Source: Cupriavidus pinatubonensis (GTDB lineage Bacteria > Pseudomonadota > Gammaproteobacteria > Burkholderiales > Burkholderiaceae). From it: a stretch of 64,000 bases of DNA. Of the stretch, positions 27,576-39,276 are shown piece by piece. The translations under genes were made by a program, and so were the position numbers. The stretch's first letter is position 1; every line of letters begins with the position of its first letter. The notes below the pieces were generated by a model that was given only the letters and a program-made list of their open reading frames with translations, was not told the DNA's origin and made no database searches. The stretch covers positions 2,604,001-2,668,000 of the forward strand of contig NZ_CP080767.1 of NCBI RefSeq assembly GCF_019602855.1, in the 5' to 3' direction.

Positions 27576-27587
27576 CGCTGCGCTGCC

Positions 27588-28283
27588 CTACCCTGCAAAT
27601 CGGTAGCCTACGCCGACTTCAGTGAGCAGATGCGCTGGCTGCGCAGGGTCTGCCTCGAGCTTGTGACGCAGATGGCCCATGTAGACGCGCAGGTACTGGC
27701 TGCTCTCGGAATGCGATGGTCCCCAGACCTCCCGCAGCAACTCGCGGTGCGTCATCACCTTGCCGCGATGCGCGATCAGCACCGATAGCAGGCGGTATTC
27801 GATCGGCGTCAGGTGCACGGGCTCTCCGGCACGCGTGACCATGCGGTTGGCCAGGTCAACTTGCACCTCGCCAAAGGCGATCTGCGCAGAGCCGTGCGGG
27901 TTCGACCGCGCATGGCGGCGCAGCAGCACGCGCAGTCGCGCCACCAGTTCGCCAACGCCGAACGGTTTGGTCAGGTAGTCGTCGGCGCCGGCATCCAGCG
28001 CGCCGATCTTGTCTTCTTCTGCACTGCGCGCCGACAGCACCAGCACCGGCACTTCGGTCCAGGTGCGCACTTCACGGATCAGGTCAACGCCATCGCCGTC
28101 GGGCAGGCCAAGATCGAGGATCACCAGGTCGGGCTGGCGCGTGCCGGCCTCGATCAGCCCGCGCTTGAGCGAATCGGCCTCGCGCACCGTGCAGCCCTCG
28201 GCCTGCAGCGCCGCACGCACGAAACGGCGGATATGAGGTTCGTCCTCGACGAGCAGCACCGTGGGCGAAAACTCGAAAGGCAT
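27588..28283 (-). CDS. kdpE: KdpE response regulator
   Basis: A 231-residue OmpR-family regulator. The receiver domain carries acidic EDE near residue 14 and the phosphoacceptor D57 (VILDLGLPDGDG); a winged-helix DNA-binding domain occupies about 130-231 and ends KLEADPAQPAHLLTEVGVGYR. With KdpD it switches on kdp transcription at low potassium or high osmolarity. The ATG at 28283 has GGAG 8 bp upstream; an in-frame GTG three codons earlier is less well placed. It is the last gene of the kdp run. Confidence 0.95.
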   Translation of the reverse strand: MPFEFSPTVLLVEDEPHIRRFVRAALQAEGCTVREADSLKRGLIEAGTRQPDLVILDLGLPDGDGVDLIREVRTWTEVPVLVLSARSAEEDKIGALDAGADDYLTKPFGVGELVARLRVLLRRHARSNPHGSAQIAFGEVQVDLANRMVTRAGEPVHLTPIEYRLLSVLIAHRGKVMTHRELLREVWGPSHSESSQYLRVYMGHLRHKLEADPAQPAHLLTEVGVGYRFAG

Positions 28284-28317
28284 CTGTTGCACTCCATCTA
28301 TGTGTGTCCGCGCGGAT

Positions 28318-31173
28318 TTATGCGGGAATGTCCGCGGCTTCGGGCTCGATCACCGGCGGATTGCCGCGCGGCAAGGCCACTATGAATCGTGCACCGATGC
28401 CAGCCCCTGCCGTGGCAGCATCGCGCACAGGCTCGACCCAGATCCGTCCGCCATGCGCCTGCACGATCGCGTCGCAGACGGCAAGGCCCAGGCCCACGCC
28501 GGTTGTCACCGATTCACGTTCACCGCGCGTGAACTTCTCGAAAATCTGCCGTTCGCTGCCGGGGGGCACGCCGGGGCCATCATCTTCCACCACGAGGCGC
28601 ACCTCGTCGTCCACGACCTCCGCGCGGATGCGGATTTCGGTTCCGGCAGGCGTGTACTTGGCGGCGTTCTCCAGCAGGTTGCACAGCACGCGATCCATCA
28701 GCACGGCATCGCACTCCACCAGCGGCATCTTGTGCAGATCCGCCACCGCGACACGATGTCCGACAAGCGCATCGCGCAAGGCTCCAAGCGCCGCGCCAAC
28801 AAGCTCCTCGAACGACTGCCACTCCTTCTGCATGCGCACGTCCCGCCCTTGCAACCGCGCCATGTCGAGCAGGTTGACGACCATCGTGCTCATGCGCCTG
28901 GCCTGGTCACGCATCGCCGAGACCGTATCCGCTACGCGCGGCGCGAGCGGCGGATCGCCGCGCTGCAGGGTCTCGGCCATGCCGATCAGGCTGGTCAGCG
29001 GCGTGCGCAGGTCATGCGACACCGCGGCCAGCAGCGAACTGCGCAACCGCTCCGACTCCATCGACAACAGCGCCCGCTGCGCGACGTCCACGTAGTGCAG
29101 CCGTTCGATGGTGATGGCGATCAGCGTCGCGAATACATCGACCTGGCGCCGCAGTGCCGGCTGCGCAAATGCGCGCCACGCCTGCGGCTCGACGGCCAGC
29201 ACGCCACGCGTCTGCATCGGCGCCTTGAGCGGCAGGTACAGCACGGTACCGGCCGGCAGCGTATGGGTGCCTGTGCCGGCCGGCTGGCCATGGTCGAACA
29301 CCCACTGCGCGAGCACGCGGTCGATCGCGTCGCTGTGCCCGCCGGCCTGTCCCTGCGTATCCACCACAGGCGGCAGCAGCCGGCCGTCCGGTCCGACGAG
29401 GAAGAATGCCGAGCGTGCGTCGAAGGCCGCGCGCAGGAAGCGGCTGCCAATCGAGACGATCTGCTCGTTCATCAGGGCCGACGACAGTTCGCGCGCGAGC
29501 TCGTACAGCGTGCGCGCATCGGTCTCGCGTTGCACCGCGACTTCGGCCTGTTCGCGCAGTCCGGCCGTGAGCTGACCGATGACCAGGCCCACCGACAGGA
29601 GCACCAGGAAGGTCAGCAGGTACTGCACGTCGCTCACGCTAAACGACATTCGCGGGGGCACGAAGAAGAAATCGAATGCGCCCACGGCAACTACCGAGGC
29701 CAGTGCCGCCGCCGCGCGGCCATGGCGCAGCGCCACGCCGACCACCGCCACCAGGAACAGCATGGCGATGTTGACAAGGTCGAACCACGGCCGTGCGAGC
29801 ATCGACACTGCCGTCGCGCCGGCGCACCACGCAATGGCCCACAGGTACGACTGCATGCGCACGCGACGCTCCTGTGCGTGCGCGGCCTCGCTTTCCTCGA
29901 GCGGGATCGGCGCGCTGGCGGGCTTGACGTCTACGCGCGTGGTATCAGCCGCGACGCGTATCACGTCGATCTCCGGGCACGCGGCCGACAGAGCATCGGC
30001 AAAGCTCTTGCGGCCGAACAGCCATGCGCGCGCGCCCAGGAATGGAGATAGTACCCAGGCCAGTAGCGAACGCCCCTGCATCAGCAGCGAGTCATCTTCG
30101 CGCCGCCATCGCGTCGGCGTGCGGCCAAGCACGACCTTGGTCAGGTTGTGCCGCCGGACATAGCCGGCCACCGCCTGCACCATGTCGCTGCCGGCCAGCG
30201 TCTCGGTGCGCGCGCCGAGTTCCTCGGCCAGCCGCATCGCCGACTCCAGCCGCACGCGCTCGGCATCGGGGACAGACGCCAGTCGTGGCGCCGCTACCGT
30301 GATCACATGGCAGTCGCAATCGAGCTGGCCGGCCAGCCGGCGCGCGCTTCTGACGACCTGCTCGGCATCGCTGCCAGTGCCGATGCAGGCGAGCACCGCC
30401 TCGCGCGTGCGCCACACCGACTGGATCGATTCGGCGCGGCGATAGGCACGCACATCGTCATCGACACGGTCCGCGGTACGGCGCAATGCCAGTTCACGCA
30501 GGGCAATCAGGTTGCCCTTGCGGAAGAAGTTGCGCACCGCATGGCGGGCCTGCTCGGGCAGGTAGACCTTGCCTTCACGCAAGCGCCGCAGCAACTCGTC
30601 GGCCGGCAGGTCAACGAGGATCACTTCGTCGGCGCCGTCGAACACGGCGTCCGGCACGGTTTCCCAGACGCGAATGCCGGTAATGCCGCCGACGGCTTCA
30701 TTGAGGCTGTCCAGGTGCTGCACGTTGACGGTCGTCCAGACGTCGATGCCAGACGACTGCAGTTCCTGGATGTCCTGCCAGCGTTTCGGGTGGCGGCTGC
30801 CCGCAGCATTGGAATGGGCCAACTCGTCGACGAGAACCAGCGCCGGACGACGCGCCAGCGCACCGTCGAGATCGAACTCCTTGAGCACGCGGTCGCGGTA
30901 CGGCACGTCCTTCATGGGCAGGCGCTCGATGCCATCGATCAGTGCCTCGGTCTCGGCGCGGCCATGCGTCTCGACCACGCCGATGACCACGTCCACGCCC
31001 TGCTCTCGCAGCGACCGCGCCGCGGCAAGCATGGCAAAGGTCTTGCCCACGCCGGCCGAGGCACCGAAATAGACGCGCAGCTTGCCACGCGCGGCGCGCG
31101 CGCCCTCCTCCTGCATGCGTTGCAGCAGGGTGTCCGGATCCGGACGTTCGGCGGGAGATCGCATTTCGGGCAT
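28318..31173 (-). CDS. kdpD: KdpD potassium sensor histidine kinase
   Basis: A 951-residue inner-membrane sensor. Domain order: N-terminal KdpD domain (about 20-240) with the Walker-like GASAGVGKTFAML, a UspA-like domain (about 260-390), four closely spaced membrane helices (about 435-530), a GAF-like domain (about 545-690), HisKA with the phosphorylated His in AAVSHDLRTPLTSLIG, and an ATPase domain with DDGPGVPPG and GVGLGLAV. It is slightly longer than the E. coli protein (894). It lies between kdpC and kdpE, 34 bp upstream of kdpE. Confidence 0.96.
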   Translation of the reverse strand: MPEMRSPAERPDPDTLLQRMQEEGARAARGKLRVYFGASAGVGKTFAMLAAARSLREQGVDVVIGVVETHGRAETEALIDGIERLPMKDVPYRDRVLKEFDLDGALARRPALVLVDELAHSNAAGSRHPKRWQDIQELQSSGIDVWTTVNVQHLDSLNEAVGGITGIRVWETVPDAVFDGADEVILVDLPADELLRRLREGKVYLPEQARHAVRNFFRKGNLIALRELALRRTADRVDDDVRAYRRAESIQSVWRTREAVLACIGTGSDAEQVVRSARRLAGQLDCDCHVITVAAPRLASVPDAERVRLESAMRLAEELGARTETLAGSDMVQAVAGYVRRHNLTKVVLGRTPTRWRREDDSLLMQGRSLLAWVLSPFLGARAWLFGRKSFADALSAACPEIDVIRVAADTTRVDVKPASAPIPLEESEAAHAQERRVRMQSYLWAIAWCAGATAVSMLARPWFDLVNIAMLFLVAVVGVALRHGRAAAALASVVAVGAFDFFFVPPRMSFSVSDVQYLLTFLVLLSVGLVIGQLTAGLREQAEVAVQRETDARTLYELARELSSALMNEQIVSIGSRFLRAAFDARSAFFLVGPDGRLLPPVVDTQGQAGGHSDAIDRVLAQWVFDHGQPAGTGTHTLPAGTVLYLPLKAPMQTRGVLAVEPQAWRAFAQPALRRQVDVFATLIAITIERLHYVDVAQRALLSMESERLRSSLLAAVSHDLRTPLTSLIGMAETLQRGDPPLAPRVADTVSAMRDQARRMSTMVVNLLDMARLQGRDVRMQKEWQSFEELVGAALGALRDALVGHRVAVADLHKMPLVECDAVLMDRVLCNLLENAAKYTPAGTEIRIRAEVVDDEVRLVVEDDGPGVPPGSERQIFEKFTRGERESVTTGVGLGLAVCDAIVQAHGGRIWVEPVRDAATAGAGIGARFIVALPRGNPPVIEPEAADIPA

Positions 31174-31236
31174 GGTCAGCTGCGCCGCCCGGCGTGGGGG
31201 CAGCCGCAGTCAGATTGTGCCACGCGCACCGCGTGC

Positions 31237-31863
31237 CTATTTGCCCGATGCCGCATCCAGCGCCAGGTTCAGTTTGAGCACGTTGACGCCTGGGGCACCC
31301 AGCACCGCCAGCCGGGGCGATTCCATGTTCGCCTTGATCAGATCCTGGACCTTTTCGAGCGGCAGGCTACGCAGCCGCGCGACGCGCGGCGCCTGGTAGT
31401 CCGCCGCAGCGATGCTGATGTGCGGATCGAGACCGCTGCCGGAGGCGGTGACCAGATCCACCGGCACCGCTGCCTTGTTGTCAGGATCCGCCGCACGCAA
31501 CGCATCGATGCGCGCACGTGCCGCATCGGTCAGCGCCGGGTTGGTCGGCCCAAGGTTCGAACCGGCCGACGCTCCGGCGTTGTACGGCATTGGCGCGGTG
31601 GCCGACAGGCGACCCCAGAAGTACTTCGGGTCCGAGAACGACTGGCCAATCAGCGACGAGCCCACTGCCTTGCCGTCCCTGACGATCAACGAGCCGGCTG
31701 CCTGCTCCGGAAACACGGCTTTCGACACCGCCGTGATCACGCCGGGGTACAACAGCCCCGTCACCAGCGACAGCACGACGAAAACCACCGCCACGGGCCG
31801 CAACAGTCCGCCTTGCAGCGGTGCCGCCGGCGCGGATTGCGTGGATTGCGCTTGCATATTCAT
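31237..31863 (-). CDS. kdpC: potassium-transporting ATPase subunit KdpC
   Basis: A 208-residue subunit with a single N-terminal membrane helix ([21 protein letters not shown], positions about 21-41, shown here in part) and a periplasmic domain. KdpC is required for assembly and activity of the KdpFABC pump. Conserved segments are [16 protein letters not shown] and [11 protein letters not shown] second Met (MQAQSTQ) is two codons in. It follows kdpB by 26 bp and precedes kdpD by 63 bp. Confidence 0.95.
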   Translation of the reverse strand: MNMQAQSTQSAPAAPLQGGLLRPVAVVFVVLSLVTGLLYPGVITAVSKAVFPEQAAGSLIVRDGKAVGSSLIGQSFSDPKYFWGRLSATAPMPYNAGASAGSNLGPTNPALTDAARARIDALRAADPDNKAAVPVDLVTASGSGLDPHISIAAADYQAPRVARLRSLPLEKVQDLIKANMESPRLAVLGAPGVNVLKLNLALDAASGK

Positions 31864-31889
31864 GAGTTCCTCTCAATGCAGGAATAGGG

Positions 31890-34109
<2,220 letters not shown>

Positions 34110-34128
34110 GCGTTTCTCCGCAATACGC

Positions 34129-35946
34129 TTACTTGGCAATCGCCGTCACCGCGCCCTGCAGCTGCTCGGCGACGGGTCCCAGTGCCAGGGCCGGGACATA
34201 CGTCAGCGCACCCACCAGCAGCACCGAGCCGACCAACAGCACCACGAACAACGCGCCGTGCGTGGGCATGGTGCCGCCCGTCACCGGCAGCCGTTTCTTC
34301 GCCGCGAGCGAGCCGGCCAGCGCGAGGACCGGGATGATGATCCAGAAGCGGCCAAACCACATGGCCGCGGCCAGCAGGGTGTTGTAGAACGGCGTGTTGG
34401 CGGACAGGCCTGCAAAGGCGCTGCCGTTGTTGTTGGCCGCCGAGGACAGTGCATAGAGGATCTCGGAGAAGCCGTGCGTGCCGGGGTTGAACACGCCCGC
34501 CCTGCCCGCCTCCGTCATCACCGCGATCGACGTGCCGACCAGCACCAGCAGCGGCGTGACGAGGATGGCCACCGCGGTCATCTTCATCTCGTAGGCTTCG
34601 ATCTTTTTGCCGAGGTACTCGGGTGTACGGCCGATCATCAGGCCGGCGATAAACACGGCCAGCACCGCGTACACGAGCATGCCGTACAGGCCGGAGCCGA
34701 CGCCGCCGAACACGACTTCGCCAAGCTGCATCAGCAGCATCGGCACCAGCCCGCCGATGGCGGTGAACGAGTCATGCATGGCGTTGACCGCACCGCACGA
34801 GGCCGCCGTGGTGATGGTGGCGAACAGTGCCGACGCCGCCATGCCGAAGCGCGTTTCCTTGCCCTCCATGTTGCCGCCGGCCTGCAGTGCCGATACAGCG
34901 TGGTCCACCGGGAGGCCGGATAGCGCAGCATTCACCTGCAGCTCGGAAATGGACGTCACGCAGGCCATGGCGATGAAGATCACCGTCATCGACGCGAGCA
35001 CCGCCACGCCCTGGCGCCGGTCCTTCACCATCTCGCCGAACGTAAAGCACAGCGCTGTGGGGATCAGGAAGATGGCCAGCATCTGGATCAGGTTGGTGAG
35101 CGCGGTCGGGTTCTCGTAGGGATGCGCCGAGTTCGCGTTGAAGAAGCCGCCACCATTGGTGCCGAGCATCTTGATCGCTTCCTGCGAGGCCACCGGACCC
35201 ATTGCCAGCGTCTGCTTGTCCGTCTTCAGGTCTTCGGTGACCGGCTTGCCTTGCGCGTCGAGCACCGGCTGTCCGGCCGCATCCACCTTGGGCTGGCTGT
35301 ACTCGACCGGCGTCACCAGGCTGACTTCCTTGTAGCTGTCGAAGTTCTGGATCACGCCCTGGCTGACCAGCGCGAGCGCGATCACCGTCGAGATCGGCAC
35401 CAGCACATACAGCGTGCTTCGGACTATATCGACCCAGAAGTTGCCGATGGTCGCGCTGCTCTGCCGCGCGAAACCGCGGATCAGCGCGAACACCACGGCA
35501 ATGCCCGTCGCCGCGGAGAAGAAGTTCTGCACGGTGAGCGCCAGCATCTGCGTCAGGTAGCTCATCGTCGATTCGCCCGCGTAGCCTTGCCAGTTCGTGT
35601 TGGAAACGAAGCTGATGGCGGTGTTGAAGGCCGAGTCCGGCGTCACCGCGCCAACGCCCTGAGGGTTGAACGGCAGATAGGCCTGCAGCCGCTGCAGGGC
35701 GTAGACCACGATCACGCCAAGCAGGTTGAACGCCAGCACGGCGATCGTGTACTGCTTCCATCCCATCTCGGCATCGGCGCGCACGCCGGCGAGCCTGTAG
35801 ATCACGCGCTCGAACGGACGCCCCCATGCGGTCAGCTTGTAGCTGCCATCTTCCATTGCCCGCCGCATATAGCGGCCGAGAAACGGACCTGCGGCGAACA
35901 GGATCGCCAGATACAGGGCCAGCAGGCCCAGGAACTCGTTCGACAT
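34129..35946 (-). CDS. kdpA: potassium-transporting ATPase potassium-binding subunit KdpA
   Basis: A 605-residue channel-like subunit with about ten membrane helices and four degenerate selectivity-filter loops, for example [14 protein letters not shown] and [12 protein letters not shown]. The start [17 protein letters not shown] is canonical. A ~30-residue insertion containing [16 protein letters not shown] is seen around residue 225. Its ATG overlaps the kdpF stop by one base (TGATG), so the two are translationally coupled. Confidence 0.96.
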   Translation of the reverse strand: MSNEFLGLLALYLAILFAAGPFLGRYMRRAMEDGSYKLTAWGRPFERVIYRLAGVRADAEMGWKQYTIAVLAFNLLGVIVVYALQRLQAYLPFNPQGVGAVTPDSAFNTAISFVSNTNWQGYAGESTMSYLTQMLALTVQNFFSAATGIAVVFALIRGFARQSSATIGNFWVDIVRSTLYVLVPISTVIALALVSQGVIQNFDSYKEVSLVTPVEYSQPKVDAAGQPVLDAQGKPVTEDLKTDKQTLAMGPVASQEAIKMLGTNGGGFFNANSAHPYENPTALTNLIQMLAIFLIPTALCFTFGEMVKDRRQGVAVLASMTVIFIAMACVTSISELQVNAALSGLPVDHAVSALQAGGNMEGKETRFGMAASALFATITTAASCGAVNAMHDSFTAIGGLVPMLLMQLGEVVFGGVGSGLYGMLVYAVLAVFIAGLMIGRTPEYLGKKIEAYEMKMTAVAILVTPLLVLVGTSIAVMTEAGRAGVFNPGTHGFSEILYALSSAANNNGSAFAGLSANTPFYNTLLAAAMWFGRFWIIIPVLALAGSLAAKKRLPVTGGTMPTHGALFVVLLVGSVLLVGALTYVPALALGPVAEQLQGAVTAIAK

Positions 35947-36035
35947 CAGAATTTCTCCGGGCGGAAGAGCGCGATCAGAAGGTAGATGAAAATCAGCGCG
36001 GCGAGCGCGCCGCTCAGCAGGTCAGCCCAGTCCAT
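35946..36035 (-). CDS. kdpF: KdpF small membrane subunit
   Basis: A 29-residue single-helix protein, [18 protein letters not shown] followed by [11 protein letters not shown], matching the KdpF pattern: one membrane helix and the terminal L-x-x-P-E-x-F motif. KdpF stabilises the KdpABC complex. Its start overlaps the stop of the upstream small ORF (TGATG at 36033-36037) and its stop overlaps the start of kdpA, so it is coupled on both sides. Confidence 0.95.
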   Translation of the reverse strand: MDWADLLSGALAALIFIYLLIALFRPEKF

Positions 36036-36217
36036 CACATCCCCCTGTCGGCAGCGCTGTGCTTGCCAGGCGCTGCGTGGTAGTGAACATCGCCGTGCTG
36101 TGTGCCGGCATCTGGTGCCTGGCTGCCCAGCGCATCGCAGAGCCGCAGCAGTGCCGCGGTGGCGGCGGCGAATACGATCAAGGCGATCAGAAAAACTCCG
36201 TCCATGACTTCTGCCAT
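36035..36217 (-). CDS. small membrane ORF coupled to kdpF
   Basis: A 60-residue ORF beginning MAEVMDGVFLIALIVFAAA; an alternative ATG is at 36205. One membrane helix (about 8-25) is followed by LLRLCDALGSQAPDAG and a His-rich polar tail (HGDVHYHAAPGKH). The stop TGA overlaps the kdpF ATG, so it is almost surely translated as the first gene of the kdp operon. Short ORFs with a membrane helix and an R-L-C-acidic-x-L motif occur upstream of kdpF in other bacteria as I recall, but no function is known to me. A role in pump assembly or regulation is only inference. Confidence 0.7.
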   Translation of the reverse strand: MAEVMDGVFLIALIVFAAATAALLRLCDALGSQAPDAGTQHGDVHYHAAPGKHSAADRGM

Positions 36218-36287
36218 CCGTGAGTATTTGGTGTCTGGCAGCTTATGGATCGGGCGCTAAAAACGGGGTAGAAAGTGGCGCAAGCGG

Positions 36288-36304
36288 TATAAAGAACGCA
36301 TAAA
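36288..36304 (-). promoter_or_regulatory. candidate KdpE-binding direct repeat
   Basis: On the minus strand TTTATG (36299-36304) and TTTATA (36288-36293) form a direct repeat with an 11-bp period. This matches the known arrangement of KdpE operators, two TTTAYA half-sites one helical turn apart. It lies 71 bp upstream of the first kdp-operon ORF. No clean -35/-10 pair is visible downstream, as expected of an activator-dependent promoter. Confidence 0.6.
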
Positions 36305-36478
36305 GACGGGCGCGTTGCCGTGCTCGTCGATGCCGCGCTTCGGTATCGCCGGACGCAGTCGCCGGTTCTCGCGTATCATCGGCGCCGCGCCCGCAAGAGC
36401 TCGACGAATTGATGTGCAGCGAGCGTCGCAACCCGTTTCCGGAAGACCCGCTCACCGCTGCCTTGTTGCGGCACATTC

Positions 36479-36508
36479 TTGACATTTGCGTCGTATACGT
36501 GCCATAGT
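36479..36508 (+). promoter_or_regulatory. sigma70 promoter of rpsU
   Basis: A perfect TTGACA (36479-36484), an 18-bp spacer and CATAGT (36503-36508), the only strong candidate upstream of rpsU. Transcription would begin about 225 nt before the start codon. Confidence 0.7.
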
Positions 36509-36741
36509 TACGGGCGTATAGCTTTTTACGGAAACCGGTACTGCCAGGCTCCCGCTGTTCAAGGAACCCGGCGCTATCAGCCCCTGACACTGGTTGCACG
36601 GACTCACAGGTCCACATCTTTCAGGTTCGCGGGGGTGCACCAGGGCAAATCGCTCCTCGTGCAATACCAGCTGCTCCGGCGGCCGCAGTTTCCCCCTCGT
36701 TTGAACCAGCCGCATGTGCGGCACTCCCCTAAAGGACTGAA

Positions 36742-36954
36742 TTGACTAAGATCGTCTTGAAACCCGGTGAGCCGGTTGAAGTTGCAATGCGTCGCTTCCG
36801 TCGCGCGATTCTGCAGACCGGCCTGATCGTCGAACTGAAGAGCCGCACGGCCTACGAAAAGCCGACGACCGAGCGCAAGCGCAAGAAGAAGGCTGCCGAA
36901 GCGCGCCTGCGCAAGCGTCTGCGCATGCAAATGCTGCCGAAGAAGCTCTACTGA
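36742..36954 (+). CDS. rpsU: 30S ribosomal protein S21
   Basis: A 70-residue very basic protein, [20 protein letters not shown] in its N-terminal part and [14 protein letters not shown] at the end, the S21 family. The start codon is TTG (36742), decided by AGGA 8 bp upstream and by the alignment of the N-terminus; no ATG fits. The Lys/Arg-rich centre ([13 protein letters not shown]) is typical. It is a single-gene unit with its own promoter and terminator. Beta-proteobacteria often carry a second rpsU, not in this window. Confidence 0.95.
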   Translation: MTKIVLKPGEPVEVAMRRFRRAILQTGLIVELKSRTAYEKPTTERKRKKKAAEARLRKRLRMQMLPKKLY

Positions 36955-36971
36955 TTCGGTTTCGCGCTCAG

Positions 36972-37002
36972 AAAAAACCGCCAGCATGCTGGCGGTTTTT
37001 TT
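36972..37002 (+). terminator. rpsU terminator
   Basis: A perfect palindrome CCGCCAGCATGCTGGCGG (36978-36995) with six A before and seven T after, 23 bp after the rpsU stop. A strong terminator that could also act in reverse. Confidence 0.93.
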
Positions 37003-37123
37003 ATGCCTGGAAGTCGACTGGCTGACCGGCGCGCAATGGTGCAGTGCATCACAGGTCATGCGCGGCGATGACCGGCATAATGGCGGATATTGCGCCCCGC
37101 CGGCGCGCCTACCGGTTCCTGCC

Positions 37124-38035
37124 TTGACTGCCATCCTCGAGTTGCGCAAGGTGCGCAAGCAATACGGCGACACGGTTGTCGTCAACGATCTGGATCTGCA
37201 GGTGCACCGTGGCCAGTGCTTCGGCCTGCTCGGCCCCAACGGCGCTGGCAAGACCACCACGCTGCGGTTACTGCTGGGCCTGACCACGCCGGCAGGGGGC
37301 TCGCTGACGCTATGCGGAGAGCCGATTCCCGAGCGCGCGCCGCAGGCACGCATGCGCGTCGGCGTGGTTCCGCAGTTCGACAATCTCGATCCGGACTTCT
37401 CCGTCATCGAGAACCTGCGCATCTTCGGCCGCTACTTCGGCCTGTCCTCTGCCGTGATCGAACGCCGCGTGCCGGCCCTGCTGGAATTCGCCCGGCTCGA
37501 AAACCGCGCCAACGCCCAGGTGCGCGACCTGTCCGGCGGCATGCGCCGGCGCCTGACCGTGGCGCGTGCGCTGATCAACGACCCGGACCTGCTGATCATG
37601 GACGAGCCCACGACCGGGCTCGATCCGCAGGCCCGCCACCTGATCTGGGAACGGCTGAAGTCGCTGATGGCCAGCGGCAAGACCATCCTGCTGACCACGC
37701 ACTTCATGGAAGAGGCCGAGCGCCTGTGCAATTACCTGTGCGTGATCGATGGCGGCCGCAAGATTGCCGAAGGCAAGCCACACGACCTGATCGACAGCCA
37801 GATCGGCTGCGATGTGGTCGAGGTCTATGGCGATGAACTCGACACGCTGCGCGGCAGCCTGACACCGCTGGCCGAGCGCACCGAAATGAGCGGCGAGACG
37901 CTCTTCTGCTACGTGCGCGAGCCAGCCCCGCTACTCGCCGCCCTGCATGGCCAGAGCGGCGTACGCTACCTGCACCGTCCGGCCAACCTCGAGGACGTGT
38001 TCCTCAAGCTGACCGGCCGCGAGATGAGGGACTGA
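37124..38035 (+). CDS. ABC exporter ATP-binding protein, NodI family
   Basis: A 303-residue ABC ATPase: Walker [13 protein letters not shown], signature [15 protein letters not shown], Walker [14 protein letters not shown] and the switch His in [11 protein letters not shown]. The C-terminal domain ([14 protein letters not shown]) is that of NodI/DRA-type exporters. The start TTG at 37124 aligns with the family N-terminus ([15 protein letters not shown]); an ATG at 37058 is a longer alternative without visible support. The permease gene follows after 1 bp. No nod genes are near, so this is the housekeeping paralog rather than a symbiosis gene. Confidence 0.88.
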   Translation: MTAILELRKVRKQYGDTVVVNDLDLQVHRGQCFGLLGPNGAGKTTTLRLLLGLTTPAGGSLTLCGEPIPERAPQARMRVGVVPQFDNLDPDFSVIENLRIFGRYFGLSSAVIERRVPALLEFARLENRANAQVRDLSGGMRRRLTVARALINDPDLLIMDEPTTGLDPQARHLIWERLKSLMASGKTILLTTHFMEEAERLCNYLCVIDGGRKIAEGKPHDLIDSQIGCDVVEVYGDELDTLRGSLTPLAERTEMSGETLFCYVREPAPLLAALHGQSGVRYLHRPANLEDVFLKLTGREMRD

Positions 38036-38036
38036 C

Positions 38037-38906
38037 ATGAGCGAACAGGATCCGCGTCCGGACACGGCAACTGCCGCAGCGACGCAAACCCGCACCCGCA
38101 ACGGCAACGCCGCATCGGCACAGCACTATCCGCAGCCACTGCTGCCGCGCAATCTGCGCAACTGGATGATGGTCTGGTACCGCAACTACATGGTGTGGAA
38201 GAAGCTGGCCATCCCGTCAATGATCGGCAACCTGGCCGATCCGATGATCTACCTGTTCGGCCTTGGCCTCGGACTCGGCCTGCTGGTCGGGCAAGTGCAC
38301 GGCGTGTCGTACATCGCCTTCCTCGCCGCCGGCACCACGGCATCGAGCGTGATGATGTCGGCGAGCTTCGAATCGATGTACTCGGCGTTCTCGCGCATGC
38401 ACGTGCAGCGCACGTGGGAAGCGATCATGCATGCGCCGCTGACGCTCGGCGACGTGGTGCTCGGAGAGATCCTGTGGGCCGCCAGCAAGGCGGTGCTGTC
38501 GGGGCTGGCGATCATGCTCGTGGCCGGGGCGCTCGGCTATGCGCACATGCCGGGCGCGCTGCTGGCACTGCCGGTGATCGTGCTGGCGGGCATCACGTTC
38601 GCGAGCCTGGCGATGATCGTCACGGCGCTGGCCCCCGGCTATGACTTCTTCATGTTCTACCAGACGCTGGTGATGACGCCAATGCTGCTGCTCTCGGGCG
38701 TGTTCTTCCCGCTCGAACAGTTGCCCGAAGGCGCTCGCGCGGCGACCAATGTCCTGCCGCTCGCGCATGCGGTTGCACTGATCCGTCCGCTGATGCTGGG
38801 GCGGCCGATCGACAATGCCGGGTTGCATATTGCCGTGCTGATGGCCTACGGCATTGTTGCCCTGGTGCTTTCGCTGGTACTGTTGCGGCGCCGCTTGCTG
38901 CGCTGA
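38037..38906 (+). CDS. ABC-2 type permease, NodJ family
   Basis: A 289-residue inner-membrane permease with about six helices and a polar Thr/Ala-rich N-terminal tail of roughly 40 residues. Segments such as GTTASSVMMSASFESMYSAF, TWEAIMHAPLTLGDVVLGE and SGVFFPLEQLPE mark the NodJ group of ABC-2 exporters. It pairs with the ATPase 1 bp upstream. The export substrate in non-symbiotic bacteria is unknown to me. Confidence 0.88.
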   Translation: MSEQDPRPDTATAAATQTRTRNGNAASAQHYPQPLLPRNLRNWMMVWYRNYMVWKKLAIPSMIGNLADPMIYLFGLGLGLGLLVGQVHGVSYIAFLAAGTTASSVMMSASFESMYSAFSRMHVQRTWEAIMHAPLTLGDVVLGEILWAASKAVLSGLAIMLVAGALGYAHMPGALLALPVIVLAGITFASLAMIVTALAPGYDFFMFYQTLVMTPMLLLSGVFFPLEQLPEGARAATNVLPLAHAVALIRPLMLGRPIDNAGLHIAVLMAYGIVALVLSLVLLRRRLLR

Positions 38907-38977
38907 GCTTCGCAGGCGGCCGGTTGCCGGGGCCCGATGTCCTGGCGCCTATTTACGTGCCCACCGGGCAGCCTTGC

Positions 38978-39247
38978 ATGCCGTTTTCGTTTTCCGGTTT
39001 TCCCCGACCCTCATACCGCGTCGCCGCACGGCTAGTCGCGATCGCAACAGGCGCCTTGCTGGCAGGATGCAGCGTCGTTGGGGCGACCATTGCGGTAGGC
39101 AGCGCTGCCGTTTCCACCGTGACAACGGTGGGCTCCGCAGCCGTCAGTGTCGCTTCGACGGCGGTGGAAACCACTTACGACGTGACCAAGGCCGGCGTCA
39201 AGGCCGTGGCTGGCAGCGATAACGCAGCACCAGCCCAGACGCCCTGA
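38978..39247 (+). CDS. small putative lipoprotein
   Basis: An 89-residue protein with a lipoprotein signal: basic start, hydrophobic LVAIATGALLAGC with the lipidated Cys at about residue 31, then SVVGATIAVGSAAVSTVTTV. The mature part is rich in Val, Ala, Ser and Thr with a repeated VGSAAVS unit, suggesting an amphipathic or beta-rich chain. The ATG at 38978 is chosen because it opens directly into the signal. It lies 71 bp after the permease gene in the same direction; any link with the exporter is inference. Confidence 0.7.
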   Translation: MPFSFSGFPRPSYRVAARLVAIATGALLAGCSVVGATIAVGSAAVSTVTTVGSAAVSVASTAVETTYDVTKAGVKAVAGSDNAAPAQTP

Positions 39248-39276
39248 GCCGGCACTATCCTTCCGCGGCTGTCGTC

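Larger units (their letters stand above)
36218..36741. other. kdp-rpsU divergent intergenic region
   Basis: This 524-bp stretch between the leftward kdp operon and rightward rpsU has no supported gene. It holds the KdpE-like repeat at 36288-36304, the rpsU promoter at 36479-36508 and an rpsU leader of about 225 nt whose function I cannot state. Confidence 0.6.

Noticed and set aside
28261-30051. 596-codon plus-strand frame over kdpD
   Set aside because: Antisense shadow of a complete KdpD.
37124-38906. Symbiotic nodulation genes
   Set aside because: No nodA, nodB, nodC or nod box, and the exporter is flanked by core genes; the housekeeping paralog explains it.
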